Shown piece after piece: positions 7,415 to 15,706 of a stretch of 32,530 nucleotides of DNA. The DNA is from Candidatus Aenigmatarchaeota archaeon (lineage in GTDB: Archaea > Aenigmatarchaeota > Aenigmatarchaeia > GW2011-AR5). The DNA lies in assembly GCA_018304605.1 (NCBI GenBank), contig JAGVVU010000018.1, forward strand, positions 6,278 through 38,807, read 5' to 3'. Below the pieces are notes generated by a model, which saw nothing but the letters and a program-made list of their open reading frames with translations, had not been told where the DNA came from and ran no database searches. Position 1 is the stretch's first letter, and each line of letters starts with the position of its first letter. Both the position numbers and the translations under genes were made by a program.

Positions 7415-7817
7415 ATGCTGCGAACCGTTCTTTATTTTGTCGGCTTTCTCTACTGGCCGCTGTTTTTTATCGGGGTCAGGAGCCTCTACTTCAGGTGCGA
7501 AATAACAGGAAAGAAGTTGGGGGCATCCTTGTTTTTGGCAGCCGGTGCTGCACCTCTATTTGATGCTTGGATCCGCGATTGTTCCTGTCACATTGATGCT
7601 CTTGCTCGGAAGAGCACATACCCGAAGGACAAAGATCAAGGTAATCGCACTTTCAGCATATCTCTACATATTCTGGCAGATGCTCCCAGAAATAAATTTG
7701 TACGTCGTCACGGCAGATTTGGCAGCCGTGGCAGCCATATTTATGGTAGGAAGGGCGAGAAAACACAAGGCAAAAGATGCAGTGTCAAAAGGCCCCATCA
7801 GCAAACTGTGGGAGTAG
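7415..7817 (+). pseudogene. Small membrane protein (about 134 aa) with a +1 frameshift
   Basis: The first frame reads MLRTVLYFVGFLYWPLFFIGV...KLGASLFLAAGAA and then loses protein character. The next frame continues LHLYLMLGSAIVPVTLMLLLGRAHTRRTK...SAYLYIFWQMLPEINLYVVTADLAAVAAIFMVGRARKHK to a stop at 7817. Dropping one base in GGGGG or TTTTT near 7517-7537 fuses them into a protein with about four or five membrane helices and a basic tail. This supports one gene with a homopolymer indel, either natural or a sequencing error. Family unknown. The ORF track lists the halves as 7415-7834 and 7545-7817. Confidence 0.55.
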
Positions 7818-7902
7818 TCAAATTCCACCCCTGATATGATAAGAAGGGTCAAAAGAAAGGGCTTTCGGAACTCTTTAATATGTTTTATTTAACTGCTAAG
7901 AT

Positions 7903-9141
7903 ATGAGAAGCGATTTACCAGGATTTCATGACCTCAGCCTTGACGAACGTCTCTCTCTTGTAAAGAAGCTCTGTGTACTGACAGATGAGGAAGCAGAGAC
8001 ATTAAGGAAGACCGGGTGTTTGCCACACTCTGACAGGATGATAGAGAACGTAGTCGGCACCATAGAGCTTCCGCTGGGAATAGCGACTAATTTTATGATT
8101 AACGGGCACGACGTATTGGTCCCGATGGCCATAGAGGAGCCGTCTGTCGTGGCGGCAGCAAGCCATGCTGCGAAGCTGGCGCGCCCCGATGGGTTTGTTG
8201 CTTCGAGCGATGAGCCTGTAATGATAGGCCAGATACAGTTAATCGGCGCCAAGCCCGGCGCCAGCGAAAAAATATATGAGAACAGGGACAAGATAACAGA
8301 GATAGCGCATGCGAAAGATTCTGTCCTCGTCAAGCTTGGCGGCGGTCTCAAGGATATTGAAGTGCGCGAACTCGATACGGAAAGAGGCAAAATGGTCATC
8401 GTGCACCTTCTTGTTAATGTTCAGGATGCCATGGGCGCCAACGCGGTGAACACAATGTGCGAGGAAGTCGCGCCATTCATCGAGGAGATAACGGGCGGAC
8501 GGGCACTCTTGAAAATAATATCGAACCTGGCAGTTCATCGGATGACACGCGCGAAAGCGGTATGGAAAAAAGATGTTCTGGGGGAGGACGTGATAGAAGG
8601 CATACTTGATGCGTATGCATTCGCACGTGCCGACCCGTTCAGGTCTGCGACGCACAACAAAGGCATAATGAACGGAGTCGACGCAGTCCTTGTTGCTACT
8701 GGCAATGACTTCCGGGCTGCTGAAGCCGGCGCACACGCATTCGCGGCCATTGGTGGTTACAAGCCGCTCACAAGCTACTGGAAGAACGGGACCGGAGATC
8801 TGGCGGGCTCCATTGAGTTGCCTATGGTTGCCGGGATCGTTGGCGGCGCCACAAAATCGAATCCAATAGCAAAGATATCGCTTAAGATACTCGGCGCCAA
8901 ACACGCGCATGACCTTTCCGAGGTTGCTGCGTGCGTCGGGCTTGCAAACAACTTCGCTGCGCTGCGCGCAATGGTCAAGGAAGGGATACAAAAAGGTCAC
9001 ATGAAACTCCACATGCACAACATAGCACTGATTGCAGGAGCCACCCACGAGGAAGCGCTGAAAATCACTGATATCATGCTGTCGGAAAAAAAGATAAGCG
9101 TTGCACGGGCTGCCGAACTTCTTGAGATAATGAGAAAGTAA
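7903..9141 (+). CDS. hmgA: Class II hydroxymethylglutaryl-CoA reductase
   Basis: It reduces HMG-CoA to mevalonate, the committed step after the synthase encoded 1.7 kb away. The 412-aa protein has the class II signatures ENVVGTIELPLGIATNFMINGHD (48-70), EEPSVVAAASHAAKLAR (78-94), VNVQDAMGANAVNTMCE, HNKGIMNGVDAVLVATGNDFRAAEAGAHA and a C-terminal HMHN histidine. The expected Glu, Lys, Asp and His catalytic residues are all present. Class II enzymes are typical of bacteria and a minority of archaea, so the gene may have been acquired laterally; cofactor preference cannot be read here. ATG 7903 has CTTTAATATG at about -26 and no Shine-Dalgarno. Confidence 0.95.
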   Translation: MRSDLPGFHDLSLDERLSLVKKLCVLTDEEAETLRKTGCLPHSDRMIENVVGTIELPLGIATNFMINGHDVLVPMAIEEPSVVAAASHAAKLARPDGFVASSDEPVMIGQIQLIGAKPGASEKIYENRDKITEIAHAKDSVLVKLGGGLKDIEVRELDTERGKMVIVHLLVNVQDAMGANAVNTMCEEVAPFIEEITGGRALLKIISNLAVHRMTRAKAVWKKDVLGEDVIEGILDAYAFARADPFRSATHNKGIMNGVDAVLVATGNDFRAAEAGAHAFAAIGGYKPLTSYWKNGTGDLAGSIELPMVAGIVGGATKSNPIAKISLKILGAKHAHDLSEVAACVGLANNFAALRAMVKEGIQKGHMKLHMHNIALIAGATHEEALKITDIMLSEKKISVARAAELLEIMRK

Positions 9142-9152
9142 AAAGAAAAATC

Positions 9153-9569
9153 TTAAGCAGGCTGTTCAAACAATTTCTCTATTTTGCCGCCGAAAAACGC
9201 GATTTTGCCTTCTGATATTCTCCTCAAAAGCGGGAAAACTGTTTTCACATAGTAGTCCGAGAATATCTGGCTGAAGAATCCAGTCTCCTCGATGCCAATC
9301 GCCAAGGAGCCGTTGATGTTCGCCCGCAAAGTGCCGTCTTCCGCAGCCAGGTTGAACCTGAACAGAATTTTAGAGAAATCATCAACAAGGTCGACCGTGT
9401 CGAAGACGACAACAGACCTGTGATGCGGCCCGTCTGTCTCGTATTCGTTCTTCCTTTCTACAACTTTTACATCCTTTGAAAGCTCCTCCATCACCTGCAG
9501 CGAGAACATGTACGGGTCGGTTGTGCTTATCGAGAACGACTGGCTCATGAGGTTTTCCCTTATCTTCAT
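9153..9569 (-). CDS. Unknown 138-aa protein, convergent with HMG-CoA reductase
   Basis: A soluble protein without signal peptide, membrane helix or Cys pairs. It reads like an alpha/beta fold, with strand-rich segments such as HHRSVVVFDTVDLVDDF and TLRANINGSLAIGIEETG followed by a C-terminal helix. I do not recognise the family; a ligand-binding SRPBCC-like fold is only a guess. The ATG at 9569 has CTTTTTATTC about 26 bases upstream, which suggests a leaderless start; Met8 is the alternative. It ends 12 bases from the reductase stop. Confidence 0.7.
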   Translation of the reverse strand: MKIRENLMSQSFSISTTDPYMFSLQVMEELSKDVKVVERKNEYETDGPHHRSVVVFDTVDLVDDFSKILFRFNLAAEDGTLRANINGSLAIGIEETGFFSQIFSDYYVKTVFPLLRRISEGKIAFFGGKIEKLFEQPA

Positions 9570-9689
9570 GGTTAGATTTGCAGTTCCTTGAATAAAAAGA
9601 TTTGGTAGATGAGGGCTTTGCCCAAAAGTCGGCTATTGAGGACCCCGGACATCCGTTTGGCTTTTATTTTTACCCGTCTAATAAATCTC

Positions 9690-10511
9690 ATGTGGAAGCT
9701 GTTAATTATTGTGCTGCTGATTGTGCCGCTGTCAGCTGCCGAGATAACGCAATTCGACGTGGAGTTCACAGTACGCGACGATTCTGTTCACCAGTTGAAC
9801 AGGTTCCTGTTCGACACGCCAGTAAATGGTACTATCAATTACACGTTGCCGGATGTACGCGACATAACTGTGACAGACGGAAGGCAGCCGCTGAGCTTCA
9901 CCACAACTGCTAGCAGCGACGGATACGTGCTCGATATCCTTGTGGTCGAGCCGGCAAGCCAGCTGATCGTAGAGTACACTACGGATAACGTGATATTTCA
10001 TCTTGATTCAATAGATCACTTCTTCACTGAATTCAGCTTTGACAACAAAGTGAATCTCTCGGCAAGCCTCACGTTGCCGCTCGGCTATACGCTTTACGAC
10101 AATTCTTTCAAGCCAAGTAATGGAGAAATCCGCTCCGACGGCAGGAATATCATACTTTACTGGGCGGAAAGCAATGTCGACAGTGTATTGTTTTCAGTCA
10201 AATTCGTGGCGCCGCGACAAGAGCAGTCTGTATGGATTGCAGTGATCGCGATATTAGCAGGGTCGCTGCTCTTCATCTACCTCTATTTTCATGAAAGAAG
10301 GAAGGAAGACATGCTGTTCGGTTTCCGTCATGACGAGAAGATTGTGATAAATTACATACAGGAAAAGAAAATCGCTCTTCAGCGCGACCTTGAGGAGCAG
10401 TTCAAGTTCTCGCGGGCGAAGGCAACACGCATAGTCTCCAAGCTCGTAGAGAAAGGTCTCATTAAAAAACAAAGATACGGCCGCACGAACAAACTGACTT
10501 GGATTAAATAG
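9690..10511 (+). CDS. Membrane-anchored winged-helix transcription regulator
   Basis: The 273-aa protein has a signal/anchor (MWKLLIIVLLIVPLSAAE), an extracytoplasmic beta-rich region of about 175 residues, one transmembrane helix (VWIAVIAILAGSLLFIYLYFH) and a cytosolic winged helix (EEQFKFSRAKATRIVSKLVEKGLIKKQRYGRTNKL). This architecture is known from archaeal one-component regulators that may sense something outside the cell. The track starts at 9609; I choose ATG 9690 because CTTTTATTTT is about 25 bases upstream and the signal peptide then begins at Met1. Ligand and targets unknown. The three-gene surface-protein operon follows about 130 bases downstream. Confidence 0.8.
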   Translation: MWKLLIIVLLIVPLSAAEITQFDVEFTVRDDSVHQLNRFLFDTPVNGTINYTLPDVRDITVTDGRQPLSFTTTASSDGYVLDILVVEPASQLIVEYTTDNVIFHLDSIDHFFTEFSFDNKVNLSASLTLPLGYTLYDNSFKPSNGEIRSDGRNIILYWAESNVDSVLFSVKFVAPRQEQSVWIAVIAILAGSLLFIYLYFHERRKEDMLFGFRHDEKIVINYIQEKKIALQRDLEEQFKFSRAKATRIVSKLVEKGLIKKQRYGRTNKLTWIK

Positions 10512-10638
10512 GGTGCTTTTTCTTCGTTCCGTATCGGTTTCACGACTGTTTCACGAACGTTTCACTACACTACCTAATTGTCGAAACGGACTTAGTATTG
10601 TCATAAAGTGCATCGGAAGATGCATGGAGGTTGGTGAG

Positions 10639-10863
10639 ATGTTGAGCATCGGCAAACTGTTGAGCAAGGAAGAAGTTCGTATAAGATTACCGGAGAAGAG
10701 GCGGATGAAGATACAAACCCAAACGTACCTTTGCAAGGAGTGCGGGCATCTGTACTATTATAAGATAATCAAGTGCCCCCTCTGCGAATCGCGTGATACT
10801 GTAGTTGTGAATAACAGAAGAAAAGACGTGGTCCAATCTGCAAATGCCGGTAGTTTTTCATGA
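10639..10863 (+). CDS. Small zinc-ribbon protein
   Basis: A 74-aa protein with one zinc ribbon, CKECGHLYYYKIIKCPLCES, followed by a basic tail (NNRRKDVV). The track starts at 10513, but GGAGGT seven bases before ATG 10639 fixes the start there (MLSIGKLLSKEEVRIRLPEKRR). Its TGA overlaps the ATG of the next gene (ATGA), so the two are translationally coupled. Family not recognised. It leads an operon that ends in a Ser-rich surface protein. Confidence 0.75.
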   Translation: MLSIGKLLSKEEVRIRLPEKRRMKIQTQTYLCKECGHLYYYKIIKCPLCESRDTVVVNNRRKDVVQSANAGSFS

Positions 10864-11099
10864 ATTGCATCATTTGCGGAAGGAAAGCATTTGCAATAAA
10901 GCTAAGTAATGTAGAAGCGGCATTTTGTTACGCCCATTCGCCTGGGGAGATGAGTCAGAATGGCGCGAAACCGTATGGCGTTTTTGACGTCCATCTGCCT
11001 GCGCCGTTCGCCTCTCTCCAGGTCATTATTACCAGGAAAAATTCATCAGAAAGCAGATACGTTGAATCGGTTGACAAGTTCATACTGATGGAGGTGTAA
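10860..11099 (+). CDS. Small Cys/His-containing protein
   Basis: A 79-aa protein starting MNCIICGRKAF, with a second possible metal pair CYAHSPGEM about 18 residues later, i.e. CxxC plus C-x2-H. The rest is strand-rich (GVFDVHLPAPFASLQVIITRK). The start overlaps the preceding stop as ATGA, and the next gene begins three bases after its stop, behind GGAGGTG. Function unknown; a zinc-binding fold is inferred from the Cys/His spacing. Confidence 0.7.
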   Translation: MNCIICGRKAFAIKLSNVEAAFCYAHSPGEMSQNGAKPYGVFDVHLPAPFASLQVIITRKNSSESRYVESVDKFILMEV

Positions 11100-11102
11100 A
11101 AC

Positions 11103-12407
11103 ATGAAATGGGTAGCAGCTTTCTTGGCAGCAATAGTGTTGGCAATGCCATTAGGTTTTGCAGACACAAACGCCGCCATCCAAAGCAATACAAATGCCGA
11201 GGCTAAGGCAGTTTCGGTGACTGATCTGCGATTCAAGCAGATAGGACAGGCATTCGGCGACTTTGCCTTCCATGTCAAATCATTTTTGACTTTTGACGAG
11301 AATGCAAAGATTGATCTCCTACAGGAGAGAAATGCCGAAATGAACGAAAGACAGGAAGCATGGCTCGAAGTCAAGGCAGAAGCGTTTGAAGAGTTCGAGG
11401 GTGGTTTGAGCGCTGAAGAGAAACAGGATATAGAAGCCATGATACAGGCGGAGCACGAGGCTATCATAAAAGAGCACCTCCGTTTGACGAGCGAGATAAG
11501 GGAAATACAGCTCAAGGCGAAGGCAAGAGGGCTTGCTCAACTCGAGAGCGAAGCGGAATCTGCGATAGATTCTGGCAGCGGCCTGTCTTTGGGGCTGGCT
11601 GGCGTAAGCGTTGACGGGACTGTAAATGGAGACACGAAGACACGTGCACTCTTCATTGAGAAAATCGGCAGCGCAAAAGTGCACGTCAGCGGCAACGTAG
11701 CCCTGGACAGCGAGACAAAAACCGCGATTAGCAATCTTGTCTCAAACCTTTCTGCGGACCAGGATGTGAAGATTGAGATAGAGGTCGAGAAAGAAGCGGG
11801 CGCCAACGCGACTGTTGAGCACGAAGCCAACGGTTTGACGGACGGCCAGCAGGCTTTGCTTGCAGAGCTCGAAGCCAAGGCAGAAGCGCTTGTTGAATCT
11901 TCGGCAAGCAGCGAAGCCAGGCTTGAGATAGAGGTGAGGCACAGAGGCGTCGAGTGGATAGACACTGCGGCTGAGGCACAGGCTGCCGTGGAGAAGAGGC
12001 TTCATGTAGACGCGTCAGATGTTACGGTAGAGACCCAGGACGGTGTCCAGGTTTTCGTCGTGACAGGGACTGAGACGCGGACTAGCGGCAGCTTCGAAAT
12101 GACAAAAAGCTTTGAGGTGGTTGTTGAGGCGAATACAGGAGTAATTCTGTCCGCCGACATGACAGCGCACTTCGAGCAGATAACAGCCAGTGGCCAAGCC
12201 AGCGCAGGCACATCTGCTGTATCAGGCAGTTCCTCAGGCAGCGCCTCTGGCAACTCGGCTAACTCCGGTGTCAGCAGCTCAGCAAATGCAGGAGCTAGCA
12301 GCTCAGCAAATGTAGAAGTCAGTGGGTCGACATCTACCTCAGGCAGCGCATCAAGCAGCTCAACTAGCGGGAATGCAGCTGCCGTAGGAGGAATCTCTAT
12401 AGGATAG
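11103..12407 (+). CDS. Secreted Ser/Ala-rich surface protein with coiled-coil region
   Basis: The 434-aa protein has a signal peptide (MKWVAAFLAAIVLAMPLGFA), a charged helical region rich in Glu and Ala (about residues 60-160, coiled-coil-like), a mixed domain with valine-rich strands (VTVETQDGVQVFVVTGTETRTSG), and about 75 C-terminal residues almost entirely Ser, Gly, Ala and Thr. The tail has no LPxTG motif or terminal hydrophobic anchor; it could be a glycosylated stalk or wall-binding tail. It is the last gene of a three-gene operon, three bases after the preceding stop, with GGAGGTG as ribosome-binding site. Not assigned to a family. Confidence 0.8.
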   Translation: MKWVAAFLAAIVLAMPLGFADTNAAIQSNTNAEAKAVSVTDLRFKQIGQAFGDFAFHVKSFLTFDENAKIDLLQERNAEMNERQEAWLEVKAEAFEEFEGGLSAEEKQDIEAMIQAEHEAIIKEHLRLTSEIREIQLKAKARGLAQLESEAESAIDSGSGLSLGLAGVSVDGTVNGDTKTRALFIEKIGSAKVHVSGNVALDSETKTAISNLVSNLSADQDVKIEIEVEKEAGANATVEHEANGLTDGQQALLAELEAKAEALVESSASSEARLEIEVRHRGVEWIDTAAEAQAAVEKRLHVDASDVTVETQDGVQVFVVTGTETRTSGSFEMTKSFEVVVEANTGVILSADMTAHFEQITASGQASAGTSAVSGSSSGSASGNSANSGVSSSANAGASSSANVEVSGSTSTSGSASSSSTSGNAAAVGGISIG

Positions 12408-12413
12408 GGCAAG

Positions 12414-12438
12414 TTTTTTCCTTTTTATTTTTTTATTT
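12414..12438 (+). terminator. T-rich transcription terminator
   Basis: TTTTTTCC-TTTTTATTTTTTTATTT directly follows the stop of the Ser-rich protein gene. Oligo-T tracts like this are the usual intrinsic termination signal in archaea. No hairpin precedes it. Confidence 0.55.
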
Positions 12439-12469
12439 AATAGTTATAAGTCAGCATATTGGTGTCATT

Positions 12470-13219
12470 ATGAATAAAATCGGTGTTGTGGTTGTTGTTT
12501 CATTGCTCGTGATAGCCGTGTCGCCAAGCTACGCATTCTCGCAGTCGTTCGGCAAAAAGGACGTTAATTTTCAGGATGATGTAATTACAAGCACGGAAAT
12601 CGAACTGGCAGGCACGCTTCCTGATCCTGGCATTCTTCCTGACCATCCTCTTTATTTTTTGAAACAGGCAGGTGAAAGAATGATGCTTTTCCTGGCTTTC
12701 AATGATGAGGACAAGGCAGGTCTGCACCTCGGTTTCGCCAAGGCACGCCTGGCAGAAGCAAAACAGCTTGTTGAACATGGCAAGAGTCTGGAAAAGTCAA
12801 TCGATGATTTTAATTTGGAACTGAATCGTGCGAAAGATGCCAAGGAAGCAAGAGTCAGGAAGGAAGCGGACGACCTTGAAGTCAGGAGTACCATCGTCCT
12901 TGCGCAGGTTCTGGAGAAAGTGCCTGCAGGGGCAAAACCCGCCATCGAGCGTGCGTTGAACAGCTCCATAGAAAAGAGCGGCAAGATCGAGAAATTGTCA
13001 GAAATCCGGTCAGAGATTAAAAATGCGGCAAAAACCGGCCTGGAAACCGGCGAGAAAATCAAGGAGACCATGAAGGAGGGCAAGGAAACTGCCAAAAAAA
13101 CGGAAAACAACAGGGATGAAGATATCGATGTAGATGTCGGCAGCGTGGTTGCATCAACAGGAGCAGCCGTAACAACTCCGGCAGCCACGGCAGGCCCGGT
13201 ATTTGCTGTTTTGCCATAG
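12470..13219 (+). CDS. DUF5667 domain protein, secreted
   Basis: A 249-aa protein with a signal peptide (MNKIGVVVVVSLLVIAVSPSYAFS). The DUF5667 signature is LPDPGILPDHPLYFLKQAGERMMLFLAFNDEDKAGLHLGFAKARLAEAKQLVE (about residues 48-100), followed by long Lys/Glu helices and a Ser/Thr/Ala tail. The domain is common in surface proteins of small-genome archaea and of bacteria; its function is unknown. It follows another secreted protein after a T-rich terminator, and TTATAAGTC upstream may be its own TATA box. Confidence 0.85.
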   Translation: MNKIGVVVVVSLLVIAVSPSYAFSQSFGKKDVNFQDDVITSTEIELAGTLPDPGILPDHPLYFLKQAGERMMLFLAFNDEDKAGLHLGFAKARLAEAKQLVEHGKSLEKSIDDFNLELNRAKDAKEARVRKEADDLEVRSTIVLAQVLEKVPAGAKPAIERALNSSIEKSGKIEKLSEIRSEIKNAAKTGLETGEKIKETMKEGKETAKKTENNRDEDIDVDVGSVVASTGAAVTTPAATAGPVFAVLP

Positions 13220-13255
13220 ATTGGCTCTTTTATCTATTTCCATATCATTCTTATC

Positions 13256-14410
13256 ATGGGATTTCTCGGCAGGTTATTCGGGGCGCCTAAGGCAAGGCAG
13301 TATACAATCGATGAAGCGATGAAAATAATAGAGAATGGACTGTCCAAGCTTCAGTTCGAGAGCCTCGAGCAGTCCTATCAGAATGCCATGAAGGTACACT
13401 GGGAAATGAGCCAGCTTTCTCATCTGATAAACGAGTTCCATGAGAAACCGGTTCCCGAAATGGGAAAATCTTCGGCGAATGTAAAGGAAAGGTTTTGCAC
13501 GCTTTCCAAAAAACAGCTGTCATCAATGGGAACGCCGGAAAAAGATATGCCGCATGATTTTCTCCAGATGGCGCGCCTGACTATGGACAACCTTGGAGGG
13601 CTTACGCAGCGGCAGGTCCTGCATATTAATTTTTTCTTCAAGAACGACTTTCGGCCGGTCGCAAAAAAGATAAATGAGATAAATTCCATCCTTTCCCAGA
13701 ATGCCGGAACGTCTGACCATCAAAAAGCTGTCGATATTCACAGGAGGATGGAACAGCTTGAAAAACAAAAAAAGCGAATTGAGTTGTCTGTAGTCGAGCA
13801 TGAGGATAAGTACAAAGATGTTAAGGACAAACGACGTGTTTTGCCGGAAGTGCCGAGGCACCCGGATACGCATAACCTTAATGTCGCGGAGGCAAAATTA
13901 AGCTCGAAAAAGCAGGAGATAGACTCGTTCCTGTCCGTACAAAAGACTTTGAAGAAATATATCTACCTTTCTGAGATCAAGAATAGGATTGCCGAAGCAT
14001 ATATAGAATCCCCAAGCGGAGCATTGCTGATGGACGAAAACCTTTCGATACTGACTCATTTATCTAACGCTTCTGCTTTAGCGGGCGAAGGCAAGATGGA
14101 AAGCGACAAGAAATTGGAAGTCATAATAAGCGCCGCCCCATATCTGAGGACATCCCGCGAAGAGCTGACAGGCCTTTTGGAGAGCCACAAGCTTGAGAAA
14201 AAGAAGTATTTTGAAGACTTGGAAGATTTCGAGTCCTCCATAAAAAGTCGCACGAATCTGTTAGCAGACTTGGAAGCTGAGGAAAAGAACCTGGAAAAAA
14301 CTATTAAATCAGAAAAGGAGGAAGCCGAAAGGATAGGCAAGGAAATAGTTTCCCTGAATACAGAGATGCTGCTTCTAGCGTCAAAAATACTGAATGCCGA
14401 CGTGATTTGA
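13256..14410 (+). CDS. Unknown cytosolic coiled-coil protein
   Basis: The 384-aa protein begins MGFLGRLFGAPKARQYTIDEAMKII, has no signal peptide, and is mostly helical. Coiled coils are likely at about residues 150-190 (MEQLEKQKKRIELSVVEHEDKY) and 305-375 (HKLEKKKYFEDLEDFESSIK and EEEKN-like heptads). The amphipathic N-terminal helix MGFLGRLFG might touch the membrane. No family recognised. CTTTTATCTA lies 21-30 bases before the ATG and there is no Shine-Dalgarno, so the mRNA is probably leaderless. Confidence 0.8.
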   Translation: MGFLGRLFGAPKARQYTIDEAMKIIENGLSKLQFESLEQSYQNAMKVHWEMSQLSHLINEFHEKPVPEMGKSSANVKERFCTLSKKQLSSMGTPEKDMPHDFLQMARLTMDNLGGLTQRQVLHINFFFKNDFRPVAKKINEINSILSQNAGTSDHQKAVDIHRRMEQLEKQKKRIELSVVEHEDKYKDVKDKRRVLPEVPRHPDTHNLNVAEAKLSSKKQEIDSFLSVQKTLKKYIYLSEIKNRIAEAYIESPSGALLMDENLSILTHLSNASALAGEGKMESDKKLEVIISAAPYLRTSREELTGLLESHKLEKKKYFEDLEDFESSIKSRTNLLADLEAEEKNLEKTIKSEKEEAERIGKEIVSLNTEMLLLASKILNADVI

Positions 14411-14497
14411 CACAAGAACGTACTGCTGCCTTCAGACAGTGGATTTTTACGCTTCGGGGAAAGTTTTCTTTATATCTGTCTTGAGCATAATTCTATC

Positions 14498-14872
14498 ATG
14501 GTTCATAGTTACTCAAAGGGGTATCGAGCAGAACGCAGCCTCGTGCACATGCTTTCCAAGATGGGCTATATGGCAATCCGCGCACCGCGGTCAGGAAGAA
14601 TCGGTCTGGACTCCCCTGATGTGATCGCGGCGAAGGACGGGCGCCTTCTTGTTATTGAATGCAAGTCAAGGATGAGCGCATTTACAATACCAGCGGAGCA
14701 GTTGGCGGAGCTGGAAGCGTGGATCACGAAGGCGAAAGCCGTTGCATACGTAGGCTGTAAAATCCACAGAAAAGGCTGGAAGTTCCTCAGGTATGAGGAT
14801 GTTTTTGCCAACAAAGGCCATGTCGGAAAGAAATTCATCGAGGAAAAGGGAATCCCGATAGAAGCGCTTTGA
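14498..14872 (+). CDS. hjc: Holliday junction resolvase Hjc
   Basis: An archaeal endonuclease that cuts four-way DNA junctions in recombination and fork repair, working with RadA (also in this window). The 124-aa sequence has the family motifs YSKGYRAERSLVHML (N-terminal Glu), MAIRAPRSGR, SPDVIAAKDGRLLVIECKS (the PD-(D/E)xK nuclease core), and a C-terminal basic segment. Length is typical. The track's ORF from 14439 is an overlapping frame. ATG 14498 has CTTTATATC about 25 bases upstream and no Shine-Dalgarno. Confidence 0.95.
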   Translation: MVHSYSKGYRAERSLVHMLSKMGYMAIRAPRSGRIGLDSPDVIAAKDGRLLVIECKSRMSAFTIPAEQLAELEAWITKAKAVAYVGCKIHRKGWKFLRYEDVFANKGHVGKKFIEEKGIPIEAL

Positions 14873-14920
14873 TTCGGGAAAAAGAATTTAAGGATTCTTG
14901 TAGCTTTATCATCGAAAATT

Positions 14921-15238
14921 ATGTTGAGATACACTAAGCTCAGGGAACTGAGCCCGGAAGAATGGAAAGGCCTTAGCCTGGCCCATCGTCAAGAATTGAA
15001 GCGGTATGTGGCAGGGAAATTTCGGGGTTTCTATGCCGAAGTCAGTGGCGAGACGATTTACCTCGGATGCCTGGTGGAAGGGCGCGCAAATGACGACGAT
15101 ACTTACGTAGTAGTCAATAGAAGCAGGCACTCTATGTCTAGAGGCTCGGCGGCAAGGAACGTTTACAGGCATGTGGCATATAAAATAAAGAAGGCGCAGG
15201 GGCAGAAGACACGCCGTTTAAAAGCAAAGAAGCCTTAA
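14921..15238 (+). CDS. Small basic protein of unknown function
   Basis: A 105-aa soluble protein. The N-terminal part is helical (SPEEWKGLSLAHRQELKRYVAGKFRGFY), the middle is strand-rich (ETIYLGCLVEG, DTYVVVNR), and the C-terminus is strongly basic (AYKIKKAQGQKTRRLKAKKP), suggesting nucleic-acid binding. No family recognised. GAATTTAAGGA about 30 bases upstream of the ATG may be its TATA box. It lies between hjc and dnaG on the same strand. Confidence 0.7.
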   Translation: MLRYTKLRELSPEEWKGLSLAHRQELKRYVAGKFRGFYAEVSGETIYLGCLVEGRANDDDTYVVVNRSRHSMSRGSAARNVYRHVAYKIKKAQGQKTRRLKAKKP

Positions 15239-15375
15239 AAACGTTCCCTTCAAGTATCTCTAGAGGAAGAACATTATGACTTCATACTTATCCGCATTTT
15301 TACGCCAGACTCGCAAGAATGGCTGAGGTACGTAAATAGTTCTTTCTCTGTAAACAAGATTAGGTTGTTTTGACG

Positions 15376-15415
15376 CTGGGGCAAACCCAGACCATGCAAC
15401 CTGGCATTCGAGGTG
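15376..15415 (+). promoter_or_regulatory. Leader hairpin and ribosome-binding site of dnaG
   Basis: CTGGG-GCAAA-CCCAG (15376-15390) forms a five-pair hairpin about 30 bases before the dnaG ATG. GAGGTG at 15410-15415 is a clear Shine-Dalgarno that selects ATG 15422 over the GTG at 15413. Unlike many neighbours, dnaG therefore has a leader. A regulatory role for the hairpin is not established. Confidence 0.35.
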
Positions 15416-15421
15416 GTAATT

Positions 15422-15706
15422 ATGGCCAAACTGGCCCAGAATTTCGCGAAATACATGATTTATGCAAGGATGCAGGCTAAAGGCGTCGTGGAGCGGCCGG
15501 ATGTTATAGGAGCTATCTTCGGTCAGACAGAAGGCCTGCTTGGCAACGAGCTTGATTTGCGGGACTTGCAGCAGACCGGACGGGTCGGCAGGATTGAGGT
15601 CAACGTAAAAACAAACAAGGGAAAGGCGTTCGCAGAAATAATAATTCCTTCTTCGCTCGATGCAAGTGAAACATCGCTCATCGCAGCGTCTCACAGGCAT
15701 GCCTGA
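15422..15706 (+). CDS. dnaG: DnaG primase/exosome protein, N-terminal fragment
   Basis: The first 90 or so residues match archaeal Dna[54 protein letters not shown] and [20 protein letters not shown]. Normally LIAAS continues into a conserved segment around IDRVGPC and then a helix; here the frame reads HRHA and stops. The TOPRIM half follows in another frame (next entry). About 45-50 residues appear to be missing at the junction near 15690-15705. The start at 15422 is supported by GAGGTG six bases upstream. Archaeal DnaG is known as an exosome subunit and a TOPRIM-type primase. Confidence 0.85.
   Translation: MAKLAQNFAKYMIYARMQAKGVVERPDVIGAIFGQTEGLLGNELDLRDLQQTGRVGRIEVNVKTNKGKAFAEIIIPSSLDASETSLIAASHRHA

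Noticed and set aside
8239-9048. 269-aa minus-strand ORF
   Set aside because: Antisense shadow of the well-supported HMG-CoA reductase; no family features.
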